Source of the DNA: Escarpia spicata
Taxonomy: Eukaryota > Annelida > Polychaeta > Sabellida > Siboglinidae
Reading direction: 5' to 3'
NCBI GenBank assembly: GCA_963995525.1
Contig: OZ023213.1
Span: 19,236,985-19,300,984 of the forward strand
DNA: 64,000 nucleotides
Shown: positions 34,232 to 47,262 of the stretch, one piece after another
Layout: each line of letters starts with the position of its first letter
Position numbering within the stretch: the stretch's first letter is position 1
The notes under the pieces: generated by a model
Told to the model about the DNA's origin: nothing
The model's database searches: none
What the model saw: the letters and a program-made list of their open reading frames with translations, nothing else
Translations under genes and position numbers: made by a program

Positions 34232-34642
34232 ATGAATTACAACGATTACTACGCTCGTCAAGCGGGTGGTGCGCTTCCTTATTTCGCGGGTGCCCGATAC
34301 CAACGATGACACGGAGTGGGAAGTCTATTCGGAGGTCTACTGCGTAGCGTCATGCCACTCGTCAAGAGAGGCGCCGTGGCGTTGGGAAAGAGAGCTCTGT
34401 CGACCGGTGCACGTATAGCCGACGACGTCCTGGCGGGACAGAACATCAGAACGGCCGCCAAACGTCGCGCCACCGCTGCAGGTAGAGAAATGATAAGCGA
34501 CCTCTTGACCCCCGGTGTGCATAAGCGTATAAGACGCACACCCGCCGCGAGACGAATCAGTACAGCCGCGAGACGTCGAAGGAAGCAGAGACCGAAGGTA
34601 CGTCGTGAACCGGATATATTCGACGATGGCGTTCGTTCATAA
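34232..34642 (+). pseudogene. pX-like core protein with one in-frame TGA
   Basis: A short frame from ATG 34232 has the conserved Polinton head ('YYARQAGGALPYFAGARYQ'). A TGA at 34307-34309 interrupts it, and the same frame continues from 34310 to 34642 with 'GSLFGGLLRSVMPL' and long Lys/Arg-rich stretches. The interrupting codon sits where related proteins usually have Gly. 'LFGG' before 'LL' matches the adenain cleavage pattern (hydrophobic-x-Gly-Gly), as in adenovirus pX, so this is the likely DNA-condensing core protein. Its 3' end overlaps the major capsid start by 17 bases. GA repeats just upstream are part of the leader. Confidence 0.78.
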
Positions 34643-35945
34643 ACTATCATGCGAGGGACTCAAGAGCGAACTCGATATCTTCACCGTGCCTCCGACTCAG
34701 ACCAGCATCGTCGACAGTCGCACGGTCCACTACCAACCGATGTCCTCACTCGACTCGGGTGGTCCGATCGAATTCATCGTACCCGGCTCGGGAGACGATT
34801 ACCAGGATCTCGCTAGCATGACGCTAAACATCCAGGCGAAGGTGACGCGTTCCGACGGAAGCGATCTCGACGCCGCCGATCCCGTTGCTCCTGTGAATAA
34901 CTGGCTCCATTCGCTGTTCAGTCAGGTCGACCTCTACCTGAACGGAACGCTCGTGACTTCCTCAACCAACACGTACCCGTACCGTGCCTACATAGAGACG
35001 CTGCTCAGTTACGGCAACGATGCCAAGGAGACGTATCTGACGAGTCAGATGTGGTACAAGGACACGGCTAATCGTATGGACGCCGTCGTCATTGACGGTG
35101 ACGATCCGACAGCCAACGCGGGGTTCGTCGCCAGACGCGCCATGATCGCCCAGAGTCGCGTGGTCGACATGACGGGACGTCTCCACCTCGATCTCTCCCA
35201 TCAGGATAAACTCCTCATCAACGGTGTCGAGGCCAAGATACGTGCGGTGCGCAGTAAGGATGCGTTCGCACTCATAGCCGGCGGCGGTAACCCCGGCTAC
35301 AAGATACAGATCGTCAACGCTACACTATTCGTCAGGAAGGTCACCCTGAACCCAGGCGTACAGGTGGCGCACATCAAAGCCCTCGAAAAGACCACCGCCA
35401 AGTATCCGATGCGACCCGTCGAATGCAAGGTCTACTCCATTCCCACAGGTGCCCGATCACATACGCACGAGAACCTCTTTCTCGGTGTTCTTCCGAAACG
35501 TCTCGTGCTGGCCTGCATCGATAACGACGCCTACAACGGACGCTACGACAGAAATCCCTTTCACGCTAAAAACAACAACATCAACTTCCTCGCCGTGTAC
35601 ATCGACGGACGACAGATACCCGCCAAACCTTTCCAGCCCGACTTCGAGAACGATCTCTTTGTCAGGTGCTACCATAACCTGTTCACCTCGACGGGTAAGG
35701 CGTGGCAGGACGAAGGCAACGGCTTGACTCGTTACGACTTCCGACACGGCTACACCTTCTTCGCCGTGGACCTCACCCCCGATGCATGCGATGACTGCTG
35801 CTTCCATCTGGTACATAAGGGCAACGTGCGCATCGAGATTCATTTCCTCAACGCGCTGACAACCACTGTGAACGTCGTCGCCTACGCCGAATTCGAGAAG
35901 GTGCTGGAGATCGACAGGAGTCGTAACGTCATCTACGACAACTGA
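34626..35945 (+). CDS. Major capsid protein, double jelly-roll
   Basis: I place the start at ATG 34626, giving 439 aa; an alternative in-frame start at 34605 lies inside the pX frame. The segments 'VDSRTVHYQPMSSLDSGGPI', 'HSLFSQVDLYLNGTLV' and 'YRAYIETLLSYG' are signatures of the Polinton/adintovirus capsid. Late strands follow, including 'GYTFFAVDLTPD' and 'VRIEIHFLNALTTTVNVVAY'. Family knowledge: trimers form pseudo-hexameric capsomers of an icosahedral shell. Intact, with no frame break. Its stop overlaps the protease start (TGATG). Confidence 0.93.
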   Translation: MAFVHKLSCEGLKSELDIFTVPPTQTSIVDSRTVHYQPMSSLDSGGPIEFIVPGSGDDYQDLASMTLNIQAKVTRSDGSDLDAADPVAPVNNWLHSLFSQVDLYLNGTLVTSSTNTYPYRAYIETLLSYGNDAKETYLTSQMWYKDTANRMDAVVIDGDDPTANAGFVARRAMIAQSRVVDMTGRLHLDLSHQDKLLINGVEAKIRAVRSKDAFALIAGGGNPGYKIQIVNATLFVRKVTLNPGVQVAHIKALEKTTAKYPMRPVECKVYSIPTGARSHTHENLFLGVLPKRLVLACIDNDAYNGRYDRNPFHAKNNNINFLAVYIDGRQIPAKPFQPDFENDLFVRCYHNLFTSTGKAWQDEGNGLTRYDFRHGYTFFAVDLTPDACDDCCFHLVHKGNVRIEIHFLNALTTTVNVVAYAEFEKVLEIDRSRNVIYDN

Positions 35946-36397
35946 TGGAAACCCTACAGCTCGTCCGCCTACTCACCCGCGATATGCATGCCCGTGTCGT
36001 CATGCGTGGAATCGTACCCAAAGACGTACTCCTCGAACTCCGGATAGACGCTTACCCCGTCGCCTTCGTGTGCAACACACACGACTCGGGTAAACCTGGT
36101 GAACATTGGATAGCGATATACGTAGACGCCGACGGTTGCGGCGAATACTTCTGCTCGTACGGTCTGCCGCCGCAGCACGTCGAGTTTTGTCGCTTCTTGA
36201 ATAAACATTGTGTAACGTGGACTCATAATTCTAAGAGACTACAGAGTCCCGTGTCTAACGTTTGTGGACAATACTGTGTTGCTTATCTCATGTTTCGATG
36301 TCGTGGAGTTGTCATGAAGGATTTCGTAAAAGGTTTCGGCACTGATCTGGTAGCAAACGATTGCCGTGTATTCGATTGGCTTAAACAACTGCAATAA
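35945..36397 (+). CDS. Adenain-like cysteine protease
   Basis: 150 aa from ATG 35945. The catalytic His is in 'GEHWIAIYVD' (~58), and the Cys region is 'NVCGQYCVAYLMFRCRG' (~106-122), matching the C48/adenain family that matures Polinton and adenovirus virion proteins. Between them the family has an acidic residue in an 'FDSYG'-like motif; here it reads 'FCSYG', so the expected Asp is Cys. The protein could be impaired, or a nearby acidic residue may serve. Otherwise the frame is complete. Base composition turns more AT-rich after 36180. Confidence 0.88.
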   Translation: METLQLVRLLTRDMHARVVMRGIVPKDVLLELRIDAYPVAFVCNTHDSGKPGEHWIAIYVDADGCGEYFCSYGLPPQHVEFCRFLNKHCVTWTHNSKRLQSPVSNVCGQYCVAYLMFRCRGVVMKDFVKGFGTDLVANDCRVFDWLKQLQ

Positions 36398-36829
36398 CCG
36401 TGTTTCATTAACGGACATATATCATCATCATCATCGTCATTAACGATTCGAGCTTATGGCGCGGTGGTCACACACCCGTAAGCTCACGGCCTCTGACGCG
36501 GTGTTCACTCACCCGTAAGTCGTATACCATCATCATCATCCCACGAGCCGCTGGCGTGGTCGTATTGACCCCTAAGCTCACGACCTCTGTCGCGGTGTTC
36601 ACTCACCCACAAGTCTTGATGCACTTCGTTTAATAAAACACGGTTTCATATTATACGCTTGTATCTTTCATCAATAAAACACGTGTGCACTCGTATACTC
36701 TTGTGTTTCGTTAGTTCTTTCATACACGCGCATTCATACACACCTTCCTTCCCGTACACAACTAATAACACCACTCCCCGTTAGAAGGCGTCACCTCTGA
36801 CGTACCCACCAGGGGGCGCCTCTCGTTAT
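36398..36829. other. Right noncoding region of the Polinton with tandem repeats and poly(A) signals
   Basis: Two copies of a ~43-bp unit ('taagctcacg-cctctg-cgcggtgttcactcaccc') lie at about 36480-36523 and 36572-36615, with CAT runs near 36421 and 36530. AATAAA occurs at 36632-36637 and 36673-36678, well placed to end the long plus-strand late transcript. GGCGCC words recur near 36785-36825. Confidence 0.7.
36632..36678 (+). terminator. Two AATAAA polyadenylation signals
   Basis: AATAAA at 36632 and again at 36673, 235-280 bp after the protease stop. Confidence 0.6.
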
Positions 36830-36951
36830 ACATACGGTCACGTGACTACGCACTTTGCTCAGGGGGGCGGCTTTCGAAACCTCCCTATTATCAACCAAAA
36901 ACTCCTCCGAAATGCCTTAGGATACCTATCCAAAACGTCTCTCTTACTACT
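36830..36951 (-). repeat. Polinton right terminal inverted repeat
   Basis: Inverted copy of 19980-20101. Frames running through it into the interrupted integrase are by-products of the insertion. Confidence 0.96.
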
Positions 36952-36957
36952 GACGAT
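36952..36957 (+). repeat. 6-bp target duplication of the Polinton (GACGAT), right
   Basis: Direct repeat of 19974-19979, just outside the right terminal repeat. Confidence 0.95.
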
Positions 36958-37816
36958 GAAACGACTCATCACCGACAACACCGGTCCGAAGGGAGAACTG
37001 GACACTGACGCTCTGCAGATAGCGATACTACAATATCGCAACACACTCGACCCTGACACAAAGATCTCCCCGGCAATGTGTGTCTTCGGCCGCCCGACAC
37101 GCGATTTCATCCCGATTATCCCCGGGAAATACAGACCACATGAGACTTGGCGTGAGACACTCAAAGCAAGGGAGGAAGCCCTCCGTAAACGCCACATCCG
37201 CACAGCTGAAACCTGGGCGGAGCACACTAAACGCCTTCCACCACTCGCGGTAGGGGACTTAGTCCGCGTACAGAACCAGACAGGACCTCACCCCAACAAA
37301 TGGGACAAGACGGGCAGTATCGTTGAGGTACGTCAGCACGACCAATACGCGATCAAGATTGACGGATCGGGCAGAGTCACACTTCGGAACAGGAAATTCC
37401 TGCGCAAGTTCAGCCCAGTTCACTACGACCGGCCGCCAACCCGATCAATCTATGACGACCTAGCAACCCGCGTCACCGTACCAACACCCGTCGTGACACC
37501 GCAACTACCTGACCTCGATAACGACCCTGCGACACCTGCGACGCAGACGGGGCACACACCGCCACCGACACTGACGTCAGCGAGAACACCCCAGCGCAAG
37601 ACATCGCCCGCTGCAGTCACGCCTGCAACCCCAGGACGAGACACACCGAGGCGCGCGATCCTCCAGACGCCACCACCAGCCCCAGAGACCCCGAGTCTCC
37701 ACCCCCATCGGAGCCTGACGTGGAACCACCAGCACCAGCAATTGGTCAACGACGATCCACCAGAGCGACCAGCGTGCCTACCTGGCACAAGGAATACTCC
37801 ATGGGATAGTCAATAA
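36958..37816 (+). pseudogene. gag-pol: Gag-pol polyprotein, 3' part (integrase C-terminus)
   Basis: This is the continuation of the frame broken at 19979. Frame arithmetic shows that the codon split by the GACGAT target site is completed here without a shift. It begins with the helix after the integrase Glu, followed by the segment containing 'PAMCVFGRP', and a GPY/F-like C-terminal module ('NKWDKTGSIVEVRQHDQYAI'). A Pro/Thr-rich tail ends at TAA 37814. It has no start of its own: upstream codons in the same frame come from the Polinton right terminal repeat and begin with GTG. Confidence 0.92.
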
Positions 37817-37847
37817 ACATTTATCAGCCTTTATCCAATAGCATAAA

Positions 37848-37861
37848 GACTCGGAGGGAGA
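37848..37861 (+). promoter_or_regulatory. Polypurine tract
   Basis: A purine-rich stretch ending 'cggagggaga' directly against the 3' LTR, the expected primer for plus-strand DNA synthesis. Confidence 0.75.
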
Positions 37862-38050
37862 TAGAGAACATTATAACCGGTCCCTTGCTCCCGCATAATA
37901 ACCGGTCTCTTATACCAGTGCGCATGCGCTACTAGAAACGGAACCATTACACACTCGCATTTCAACCTGTTCAATACTTGTTTAGTTATTGTCATTTCAC
38001 GCTTTCTCTTTAGTAAAGTGACTGAACAAATGGAACTCTGTTCTTATTTA
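37862..38050 (+). repeat. 3' LTR
   Basis: 189 bp, differing from the 5' LTR at two positions (near 37908 and 37918). It is followed by GATTT at 38051-38055. Confidence 0.95.
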
Positions 38051-38055
38051 GATTT
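38051..38055 (+). repeat. 5-bp target site duplication (GATTT), right
   Basis: Matches 15821-15825. Confidence 0.9.
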
Positions 38056-38136
38056 AATATGTCATATAGGGGAAACATAACTGGATCGAACTTGATTTAA
38101 CATTATATAAGATATGCTATGTTATTTTAGTGTTTT

Positions 38137-38710
38137 CTAATAGCAATATTAAGATGTCCCATGTTTTGTCTTCAAATCTTCAATATATCTATTGTATTAC
38201 ATTAATATATGAAAACAATAACTGAAAGTTACTAACTCGATAATGTGTCCAGGGATCGTGAGAATTGCCCTCCCACACACATTATATAAGCTATGCTATG
38301 TTATTTTAATGTATTCTAATTACTTATGTTATTTATAGTTTATATATATAATTAACTATTAAAAATAATTTATATTAAAATATTTATGTTATTTGTGGAC
38401 TTACGTATTTCGTGATAGGTTAGGTGCATATAAATATTATATATATATATGTCCACAAATAAAATATTTTAATAAAGATTATTTTTAATAGTTAATTATA
38501 TATATAAACTATAAGTAACATAAGTAATTAGAATACATTAAAATAACATAGCATAGCTTATATAATGTGTGTGGGAGGGCAATTCTCACGATCCCTGGAC
38601 ACATTATCGAGTTAGTAACTTTCAGTTATTGTTTTCATATATTAATGTAATACAATAGATATATTGAAGATTTGAAGACAAAACATGGGACATCTTAATA
38701 TTGCTATTAG
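38137..38710. mobile_element. Foldback element: long inverted repeat, 574 bp
   Basis: The left arm 38137-38400 and right arm 38451-38710 are reverse complements with only a few differences, around a 50-bp AT-rich loop. No coding frame. A third, partial copy of part of the arm ('acattatataa-atatgctatgttatttta') lies just outside at 38093-38136. Probably a foldback or MITE-type element; no clear target duplication seen. Confidence 0.85.
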
Positions 38711-39125
38711 TGCATTTCCGATTCGTATGGTACCACGCGAAACAACACATTGATAATATAATATGCAACTCGACAAAAATGCCAACATCGTGACAAAACG
38801 TAACTCGAAATACGGGAGTCATGCTTCAAGTGGTCAAAAGTGAGAAGCTACTCGGGCTTCAAGTAGACTACTCTTCCTTACTTGGAAAGCACGTGTGCAA
38901 AACATGCGCATCCCAATTCCGAGAAACCTCGCGCTTCTCTACAGAATAAAGCACTCTGATTGTTTGTTCACCATAAACATCCTTCACGTAGACACTCGGG
39001 GGCCAACACAGTTGTTCGTTATAACACGCTGCTATTTAACTTCTCTTGTGCCGTAGTCAGCCTCCATCAACTAGTTTTGATAACAAAATACAACTCCAGT
39101 GTTAGACTACACCAATACCGAAGCT
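38711..39125. other. Upstream region of the cysteine-rich peptide gene
   Basis: No gene. A TATTTAA near 39029 could be a TATA-type element for the gene starting at 39126. Confidence 0.3.
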
Positions 39126-40643
39126 ATGCATCTCAAGGTATGTACCCCGTAGTTGAAAATCACGATATCGAATTAGTAGCGTGTTGTGAAACGTAACTTA
39201 TAACATTAAACAACTGTCACATATAGGTATTGCCTGCATGATTGGATTTTATCGCTCGTATAATTTCGAATTCATTTCGTGAAAAAGACAAAACTACGTT
39301 GTTTCCACTACTTTGATCATTACGAATGTTAGCGTGTGTGTGTGCATCTGACGAATGGAGTTTTGGTAAAATCACCAGACAAATTATGATCTTATAGATG
39401 ACCTACTTGACTTAAATGTCTAAGCCAATTTGACGCTTCGCTCTCTTCCTGCATGTCACACCCCTCCATTTCGTCTGCTGTTAAAAGCGGTAGTCTAGTG
39501 TCCTGTCAAATTTTGTCACCCAACCTCTTCCGAGGCCATCCTTCTTTTCTAGGTCTTTATAGTCTTACGTGAAGGCTAGTTTTATTATGTTTTCGTTTGA
39601 CATACAGCAAACATGTCCAAACCACTGGATTCATTTATGTCTGATGATATCTGAGATGGAATCATGGGTGAGTATTTCCTCTCTGACTTGACTGTTTTGT
39701 AGTCTGTCTGCCCCAGTGACACCTCTCATAGCCCACAGGCAACGCATCTCAAAAACTCCAAGAGACTGCATTTCTTGCGACCGGAGTGTCCAGGTTTCTG
39801 CACCATATAATAATATAGACAGCAAAAGGGCTCCCAAGTATTCTAGTTTTTCGTCTTATTGATATACCTCTGTTTGAAAATATGTTATCTCTGAGTGTAC
39901 AAAAGGCTGCTATTCGTTCTGTCAACGTCTCTTTCTGTATAAAGTATTATGCTGCCTATGAAACATAACACTCTCAAACTTTCGAGTTCTTCAATTTCCA
40001 GGAAGATATGCTTGTCTGATGAGGTAATTATGTTGCATTTTGGAGAGGTTGATTTTATAAATAAGAACTGGCAATTCTGGACCGTGACAAATAATTCTCA
40101 AAACCTGAGTCTGTAGGTGAAGGCACAATATCATTATGCCGTGTTTCACAAACATTATACATACACATGCAGTGGTTTGCAAGCTAATGTCTGTTTTGTG
40201 AATTTGCAGGTATTATATACCAAAGTAAATTCGCCGTGATCATTGAAAGTGTTTCATTAAAAGAGCTTCGTATATCATTTAAGCAATATACACATAAGCC
40301 AATCCCTTATAATTTTTTTAAACTTTGTCACTGTATCCGTGTGTTGCAGCTTTCAGGTGGCAGCCGGAGTGTTGTTCTGCTTTTGTTGTTGGCGATTATC
40401 TGCTCCCTATCTCCACCAACGACTGGCGCGAAAATGCCCAAACATATGGAATACTATTTCTCTTGCCTCCGTGTGTGTCAGAAGGAATTCAAAAAGTGTT
40501 ACAGTGATTGTGAAGTGACGAACACTTGTGAGGCTTCCCGAGAGTTCTGCAAGAGGTTGTGTCGGAGGATGAGGGTAGAATGCCATAAGAAATGCTACAT
40601 TGAGGCAGGGCGGCTGTACTCCGAAACACATCCAGACGTATAA
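39126..40643 (+). CDS. Secreted cysteine-rich peptide gene, two exons
   Basis: Predicted coding exons are 39126-39137 (Met-His-Leu-Lys, then a GTATGT donor) and 40350-40643 (after TTGCAG), joined in phase 0. A second gene at 47263 has the same structure, which supports this model. The second exon starts with a hydrophobic signal-peptide-like core ('VVLLLLLAIICSL') ending near 'TTGA'. A mature part with nine Cys spaced C-x3-C-x6-C-x3-C-x5-C-x6-C-x3-C-x6-C-x3-C follows, a helix-hairpin style spacing, with many Lys/Arg. I recognise no named family. Secreted peptide, defence factor or other extracellular role are all open. The 1.2-kb intron holds an RTE-like LINE remnant. Confidence 0.7.
39420..39850 (-). 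pseudogene. RTE-like reverse transcriptase C-terminal remnant, intronic
   Basis: The minus-strand frame 39837-39631 contains 'LLYGAETWTLRSQEMQSLGV' and 'FEMRCLWAMRGVTG', the end of RTE/BovB-type reverse transcriptases. It lies inside the intron of the cysteine-rich peptide gene. Confidence 0.7.
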
Positions 40644-42360
<1,717 letters not shown>

Positions 42361-42363
42361 ACT

Positions 42364-43220
42364 TTACTGCTTCCTTAACCCGCCTTTGTTATAGGGGCGC
42401 TGCATTTCTGAATGTTTCACCAGTCTTCGCCGTTGTGTGCTAATGTATGAGTTTCTGCGAAGGTCTTCCCAGTCCTTTCTGCTATATTGTTTGACCATCT
42501 CTTCCTCTGTCTTCCCTGTCTTCTTTCCCCAGGCACTGTACCTTGTAGTATTGTTTTCGTTAGCCCACTTGATCGTGTTACATGACCATACCATCAACAT
42601 CTTCGATGAGGCATTTCCCGTCTTTGTCTTGAAGTGTGTTGACTTTCTCCTGCCTTTGCTTCGTCAGTTGAAGTCTCACGACTTGGTACGCTCTTTTGCT
42701 GTTGTTGTTGGTGAGGCAGTCTTCAATTTCCGTGCACCATTCTTCAATCCATTTTTCGTTGGCTTTTTTCATTACCTTTCTGATCTTCTTGCTGATCTCA
42801 CTGTATTTTGCTGCCCCTTCTTATCTTTGTTCAAATATATTCTAATGTCTTTGTTCAAATATATTCTAATGTCACACATTTCTAGAATTTCTTCTGTGAC
42901 CCAGGGTTTTGCCTTTCGGCAGTGTTTCCTTAGGATGCAATTTGCTGTTTCTGTCATCACTGCATTAAAGTTGATATTCTCGTTTCTAGATCTTCTTCAA
43001 GCGTCAGCCGTCGTGCAAACTTCCCTCCAATTGTTGCTTGGAATGACGCCATGTTCGCAGGGTCTTTCAGTTTGTCCAAGTTGAACTTTAGCCTGGCATT
43101 CTTAGGTTTGTTGATATTTTTCAGCCGTACTTTAAAGTTCATCAATACGAGATTATGGTCACGTTCTACGTCTGCTCCTGGGAAAGTCCTTGGATTTCTA
43201 AAATAGCAGGAAAAGTTGTA
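42364..43220 (-). pseudogene. RTE/CR1-type LINE connector fragment
   Basis: Minus-strand pieces 43301-42957 ('RDHNLVLMNFKVRLKN'), 42960-42772 ('KPWVTEEILEMCDIR') and 42772-42364 ('NEKWIEEWCTEIEDCL', 'VNTLQDKDGKCLIED') form the endonuclease-to-reverse-transcriptase linker typical of RTE-group LINEs. A 27-bp direct duplication near 42830-42870 repeats 'tttgttcaaatatattctaatgtc'. Frames are broken. Confidence 0.65.
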
Positions 43221-43259
43221 CATAGAAGGACTTATGATTTTATACAGAAACCAATATAT

Positions 43260-44880
43260 TGAACAATAACCGATATGGTTTTCGTGAGAAACATTCAACA
43301 ACCAATGCTATTGCCGGTTTTACTAGTCACGTTATTAATGCACTGTAAAAAAGACTCGGTCCTTGCTGTTTTTCTGGTTCTAAATAAAGAATTCGATACT
43401 ATCAACCACCAAATCCTATTACACAAACTAGAATTAATACGGTCTAAATGGTATTCCACTCAAAAAGTTGAAGAGTTACCTTTCTAACAGGAAACAGTAC
43501 GTTAAGTACATTTCTAGTGACTTACTTTAGCAGGATGCCACACACGGTTTCCCACAGGGGTCTATCCTCGGTCCGCTTTTGTTTATTTTATATATTAATG
43601 ACCTTCCATGCTGTGTAAATATGGGCAAACAATATTGTTTGCTGACGACACTACTATATACAAAACTAGAAAACAATTAATGAAATATATAAAGATATGA
43701 ATAACAAACTAGAAATATTAGCTGACTGGTTTCGTTCCAATAAATTATTTTAAACATTTCTAAGACAAAATGCATGTTATTTTCTAGATCTCATCCTGCT
43801 CAGAACGAAAAATTCATATTAGCGTTAGCTAATAACATAATTCAGCGAACAAAATGTCTAACACTTCTAGGCCTTCATATAGATGCAGACTTGATTGGCC
43901 AAAACATATAAATGCATGCAAAAACAAGCTAACTAGTGCTTTACAGATAATTAATAATGATAATCGCTACCTTCCAGTAACCGCACCTAAAACAATTGAT
44001 TACAATTTAGTTAAACCCTACTTCACATACGGAATCATTTTGTGGCGATCAACATGCAAAACTCATATGGAATAATTATTTATCATGGAAAAAGTAGTTC
44101 TTCTATTCTTAAAACGAACTATTGGAAACATTCACACCCCCCCTTTACATGTTTAAATTTAATAAAATTGCACGATATTTATTAAATGGAAGTTAGAAAA
44201 TGTATGTATAATTATGTCCACGGGAGCCACATTCACTATCGGATATTTTTACATTTACCTATGACATTCACTTTAAAAAACAAGACAACCCTGAAATATC
44301 CGTCCTATCATCAGTTCAACTTAAAGATCTTCGAACAGTTTTTTTATGTAAAGGTCCGATGATCTGGAATACAGTTCCAATTGTTATACAAACTAATCCT
44401 AATTTAACTAGTTTCATAGTATCATTAAAGGCTAATGTTGTAAGGGGGTATGGTGTTTTAGTTTAATTTCATTCCACCCCGAAACGTCTGAAATTTGCGT
44501 TTGATATAATGTTATTCTACTTAGGTATTATACAATTGCTGCAGCTTGGCATAACCAACTGTTTTTGGCAAGACTACTTATGTGAACATTTATCATACAA
44601 TATTATTGTTATTACATCTGCATATATGTTCTATTAATTATAGTAAAGTAACGTGAAATTATTGTTGATAACAGTTATGTTGGGGATGACGGCGACTAGT
44701 TTACTTAATCATTATCATCTTACATTGGAATAATAATAAAATAATTGTTACAACTCCGCTGTCAACCTGGAATTGCTTATCATGTTATCGATTGTTTTAT
44801 CGATTTTTTTATGTATGTATGTATGACTTATACAATTCCAAATAAAGCCTACCTACCTACCTACCTACCTACCTACATTA
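43260..44880 (+). pseudogene. CR1/Jockey-like LINE reverse transcriptase fragment
   Basis: Spread over several frames: 'YGFREKHSTT' near 43274, 'EFDTINHQILLHKLE' near 43390, 'VSHRG'/'[10 protein letters not shown]' near 43550, an 'ADDTTIY'-like core near 43640, and the tail at 43854-44075 ('PKTIDYNLVKPYFTYGIILW'). The element ends with AATAAAG and a (CTAC)n tail at about 44850-44876, the expected LINE 3' end. Confidence 0.7.
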
Positions 44881-45105
44881 CAGCAATTAAGTCATCGTTT
44901 TCATACATAACTTTTCCTGCATATTTGATGATCTTTCACATATGGAGTGAAATATCGCTTTATGTGACATCTGCAATTGCTATGTCATTAGTGGTGGTTG
45001 TGTAGTCAGTTGAGGATATGGTGAATAGGTGATGCCACAGCTGGCTTTGACTGAGATGGAGGATACACGGACAACTGTCATTTTGGTTTCTTTTGCAATG
45101 AAGCG

Positions 45106-47245
45106 GTGGTAGAAGTTACACTGATGAACTTTCGGGACGAGAAACAGCGTCGACGGCGAGCTGAGCTCAAATGGCTGCAAACTCGTCTTGAGGTACATCG
45201 GCAGGCGTATCGCGCTCAAAGCGTGGTCTTTAACAACATGCTGGTTAATACAAACTGCAAAAATTACCAAAACCACATATTTTGCATTACAAGAAACTTC
45301 ATGTTCAATAGTGACATAACGACAATGCCATCGTATGTGTGTTTTGTGGACATGGCGCAACGCTTTGGTGATAATTTTATTGAGAAAGTTTCTAACATCA
45401 TCAACTACATTGTCGACTGCGGTGAGGATCGTTTGGACATTACGTTGGCTGCTATGAAGAACGACGCGGCATTCAGTGGTGTCCCACTAGTCTGCTTTGA
45501 GACAGTCACTGAATCGGACGTTGAACGATTAGTTGCATCCGTTCCGGTTAAGTCGTGTGAATTAGATCCAGTACCCACATCGCTGTTAAAGCAATGTTCG
45601 CATGCGTTAGTTCCACTAATCACTACTACAATAAATGCTTCTCTCACCTCGTCAAATGTACTTGCTGACTTCAAGCATGCAATCGTTAAACCACTCCTGA
45701 AAAAACCTGCGTTGGATAAAGACATTTTGAACAACTACCGGCCAATGTCGAACTTGCCATTTGTGTCGTAATTGGTTGAAAAAGTCGTTGCAAAACAAAT
45801 TAGCACGCACGTTGATGTACATGCTCTGCACGACCCTTTGCAGTCTATATACAGTCGTGGCAAGTCCACAGAAACAACGCTACTCCGTTTCAAGAATGAC
45901 ATTGTCGCGACTCTGGATAGGAAATGTACAACAATTCTTGTGAAGCTTGATTTGTCGTCCGCGTTCGACGCAGTCGATCATGAGTTGTTGATGACTCGAC
46001 TTGAACAGTCATTCGGTATCACCGATACGGCGCTTGCGTGACTGAAATCATACATTAGCGAACAGTATCAGAAAATTGTAGTGGAAAGTGCAGATTCGGT
46101 TGATTCAATCTTGACTTGTGGCGTCCCACTATGGTGGATGTTGGGCCCTACCTTATATAGCATGTACACCAAACCTATCGGAGATATTGTTGCTAGACAC
46201 GACATGGAGCATCATTGTTATGTTGACGACATTCAAATCTACCTCACGGTTTAATGAGATGAATCAATTGTGGCGGCACTGGCTAATTGATTGATTCTAT
46301 TTGAGAGCAACCTGAAAATTTAACAGCAGATTGCCAACACTGTGAAAAGTTGCTAATATCAGGTTAGAAACATCGAGTGAATTCGACCATATCTAATCGA
46401 AGAATCATGCAAGACACTTGTTCACGTACTAGTAACAAACAGTTTAGATTATGGGAATGCACTTCTTTGTTGTCTACCACACACGGTGATGCAACGTCTA
46501 CAAAGGGTGAAGAACTGTGCCGCTCGCCTAATTACAGGCTCGAGAAATATGAACACATCACGCCCGTGTTGCAGCGTTTACACTGGCTACCCGTTCATTT
46601 GAGACCGACCTACAAAGTGCTGCTGTTTACGTATTGTGCCTTGAATGGGCTAGCGCCGGACTACTTAAGTGAGTTTATTATCTAGCGCCCCATCAACAGA
46701 ACTCTACAATCTGCTTCGCAGCCTCGCCGTTTGGTCGTACCGGACTCACAAACTGTCACTTATGGTGATCACCGTTTCGCGGTTTGATCGGCGGTTCCAT
46801 GGAACAATTTGCCTCCTGCGCTCCGGACAGCAACATCATTACAAGAGTTTAGAACACTTTTGAAGAATCAACTTTTTAAACAAGCGTTTCATAATTCACT
46901 GATGAGGACATTTTATGTGCTTTTTTTAGATCGATATGTTTTGTTTGATGAGTTTCTTAGCATATTCATGGTTATTCTTCTTGTATAAATGAATGTATTT
47001 AAAGTAGTTGTTAAGAATGTTTCGTACAGGTATTTGCTTAACCGTTTTGTAATGATCTCTCTTTTACCATTGTTTTAGTATCTATGTTTCAGGTAATGTA
47101 TATTTTTACATTTTTATTTCTTAGTTAGCATTTCTTTTTATACAAAATATTATTACATAAGTGTGTATGCATGTATTGCGCCCGAGAGCAATTTCAATTG
47201 ATCGGGCGCTATATAAGTACTTTTCTTCTTATTATTTATTATTAC
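45106..47245 (+). pseudogene. LINE reverse transcriptase copy, decayed
   Basis: 45106-45771 carries the N-terminal connector and first reverse-transcriptase motifs ('PVPTSLLKQCSHALVPLITT', 'NNYRPMSNLPFVS'). After a TAA, 45772-46041 continues in the same frame with 'LDLSSAFDAVDHELL'. A 'YVDDIQIY' core lies near 46220. 46377-46685 gives the C-terminal 'LQRLHWLPVHLRPTYKVLLF'. The 3' end near 47170-47245 has 'GCGCCCGAGAGC...GGGCGCTATATAAGT' and a TTA-rich tail. Ends directly at the exon 1 region of the next gene. Confidence 0.75.
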
Positions 47246-47262
47246 TCAGCACCACCGACGTT

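Noticed and set aside
36421..36540. CRISPR-like short repeats
   Set aside because: Only two copies of a ~43-bp unit and CAT runs, in a eukaryotic mobile element.
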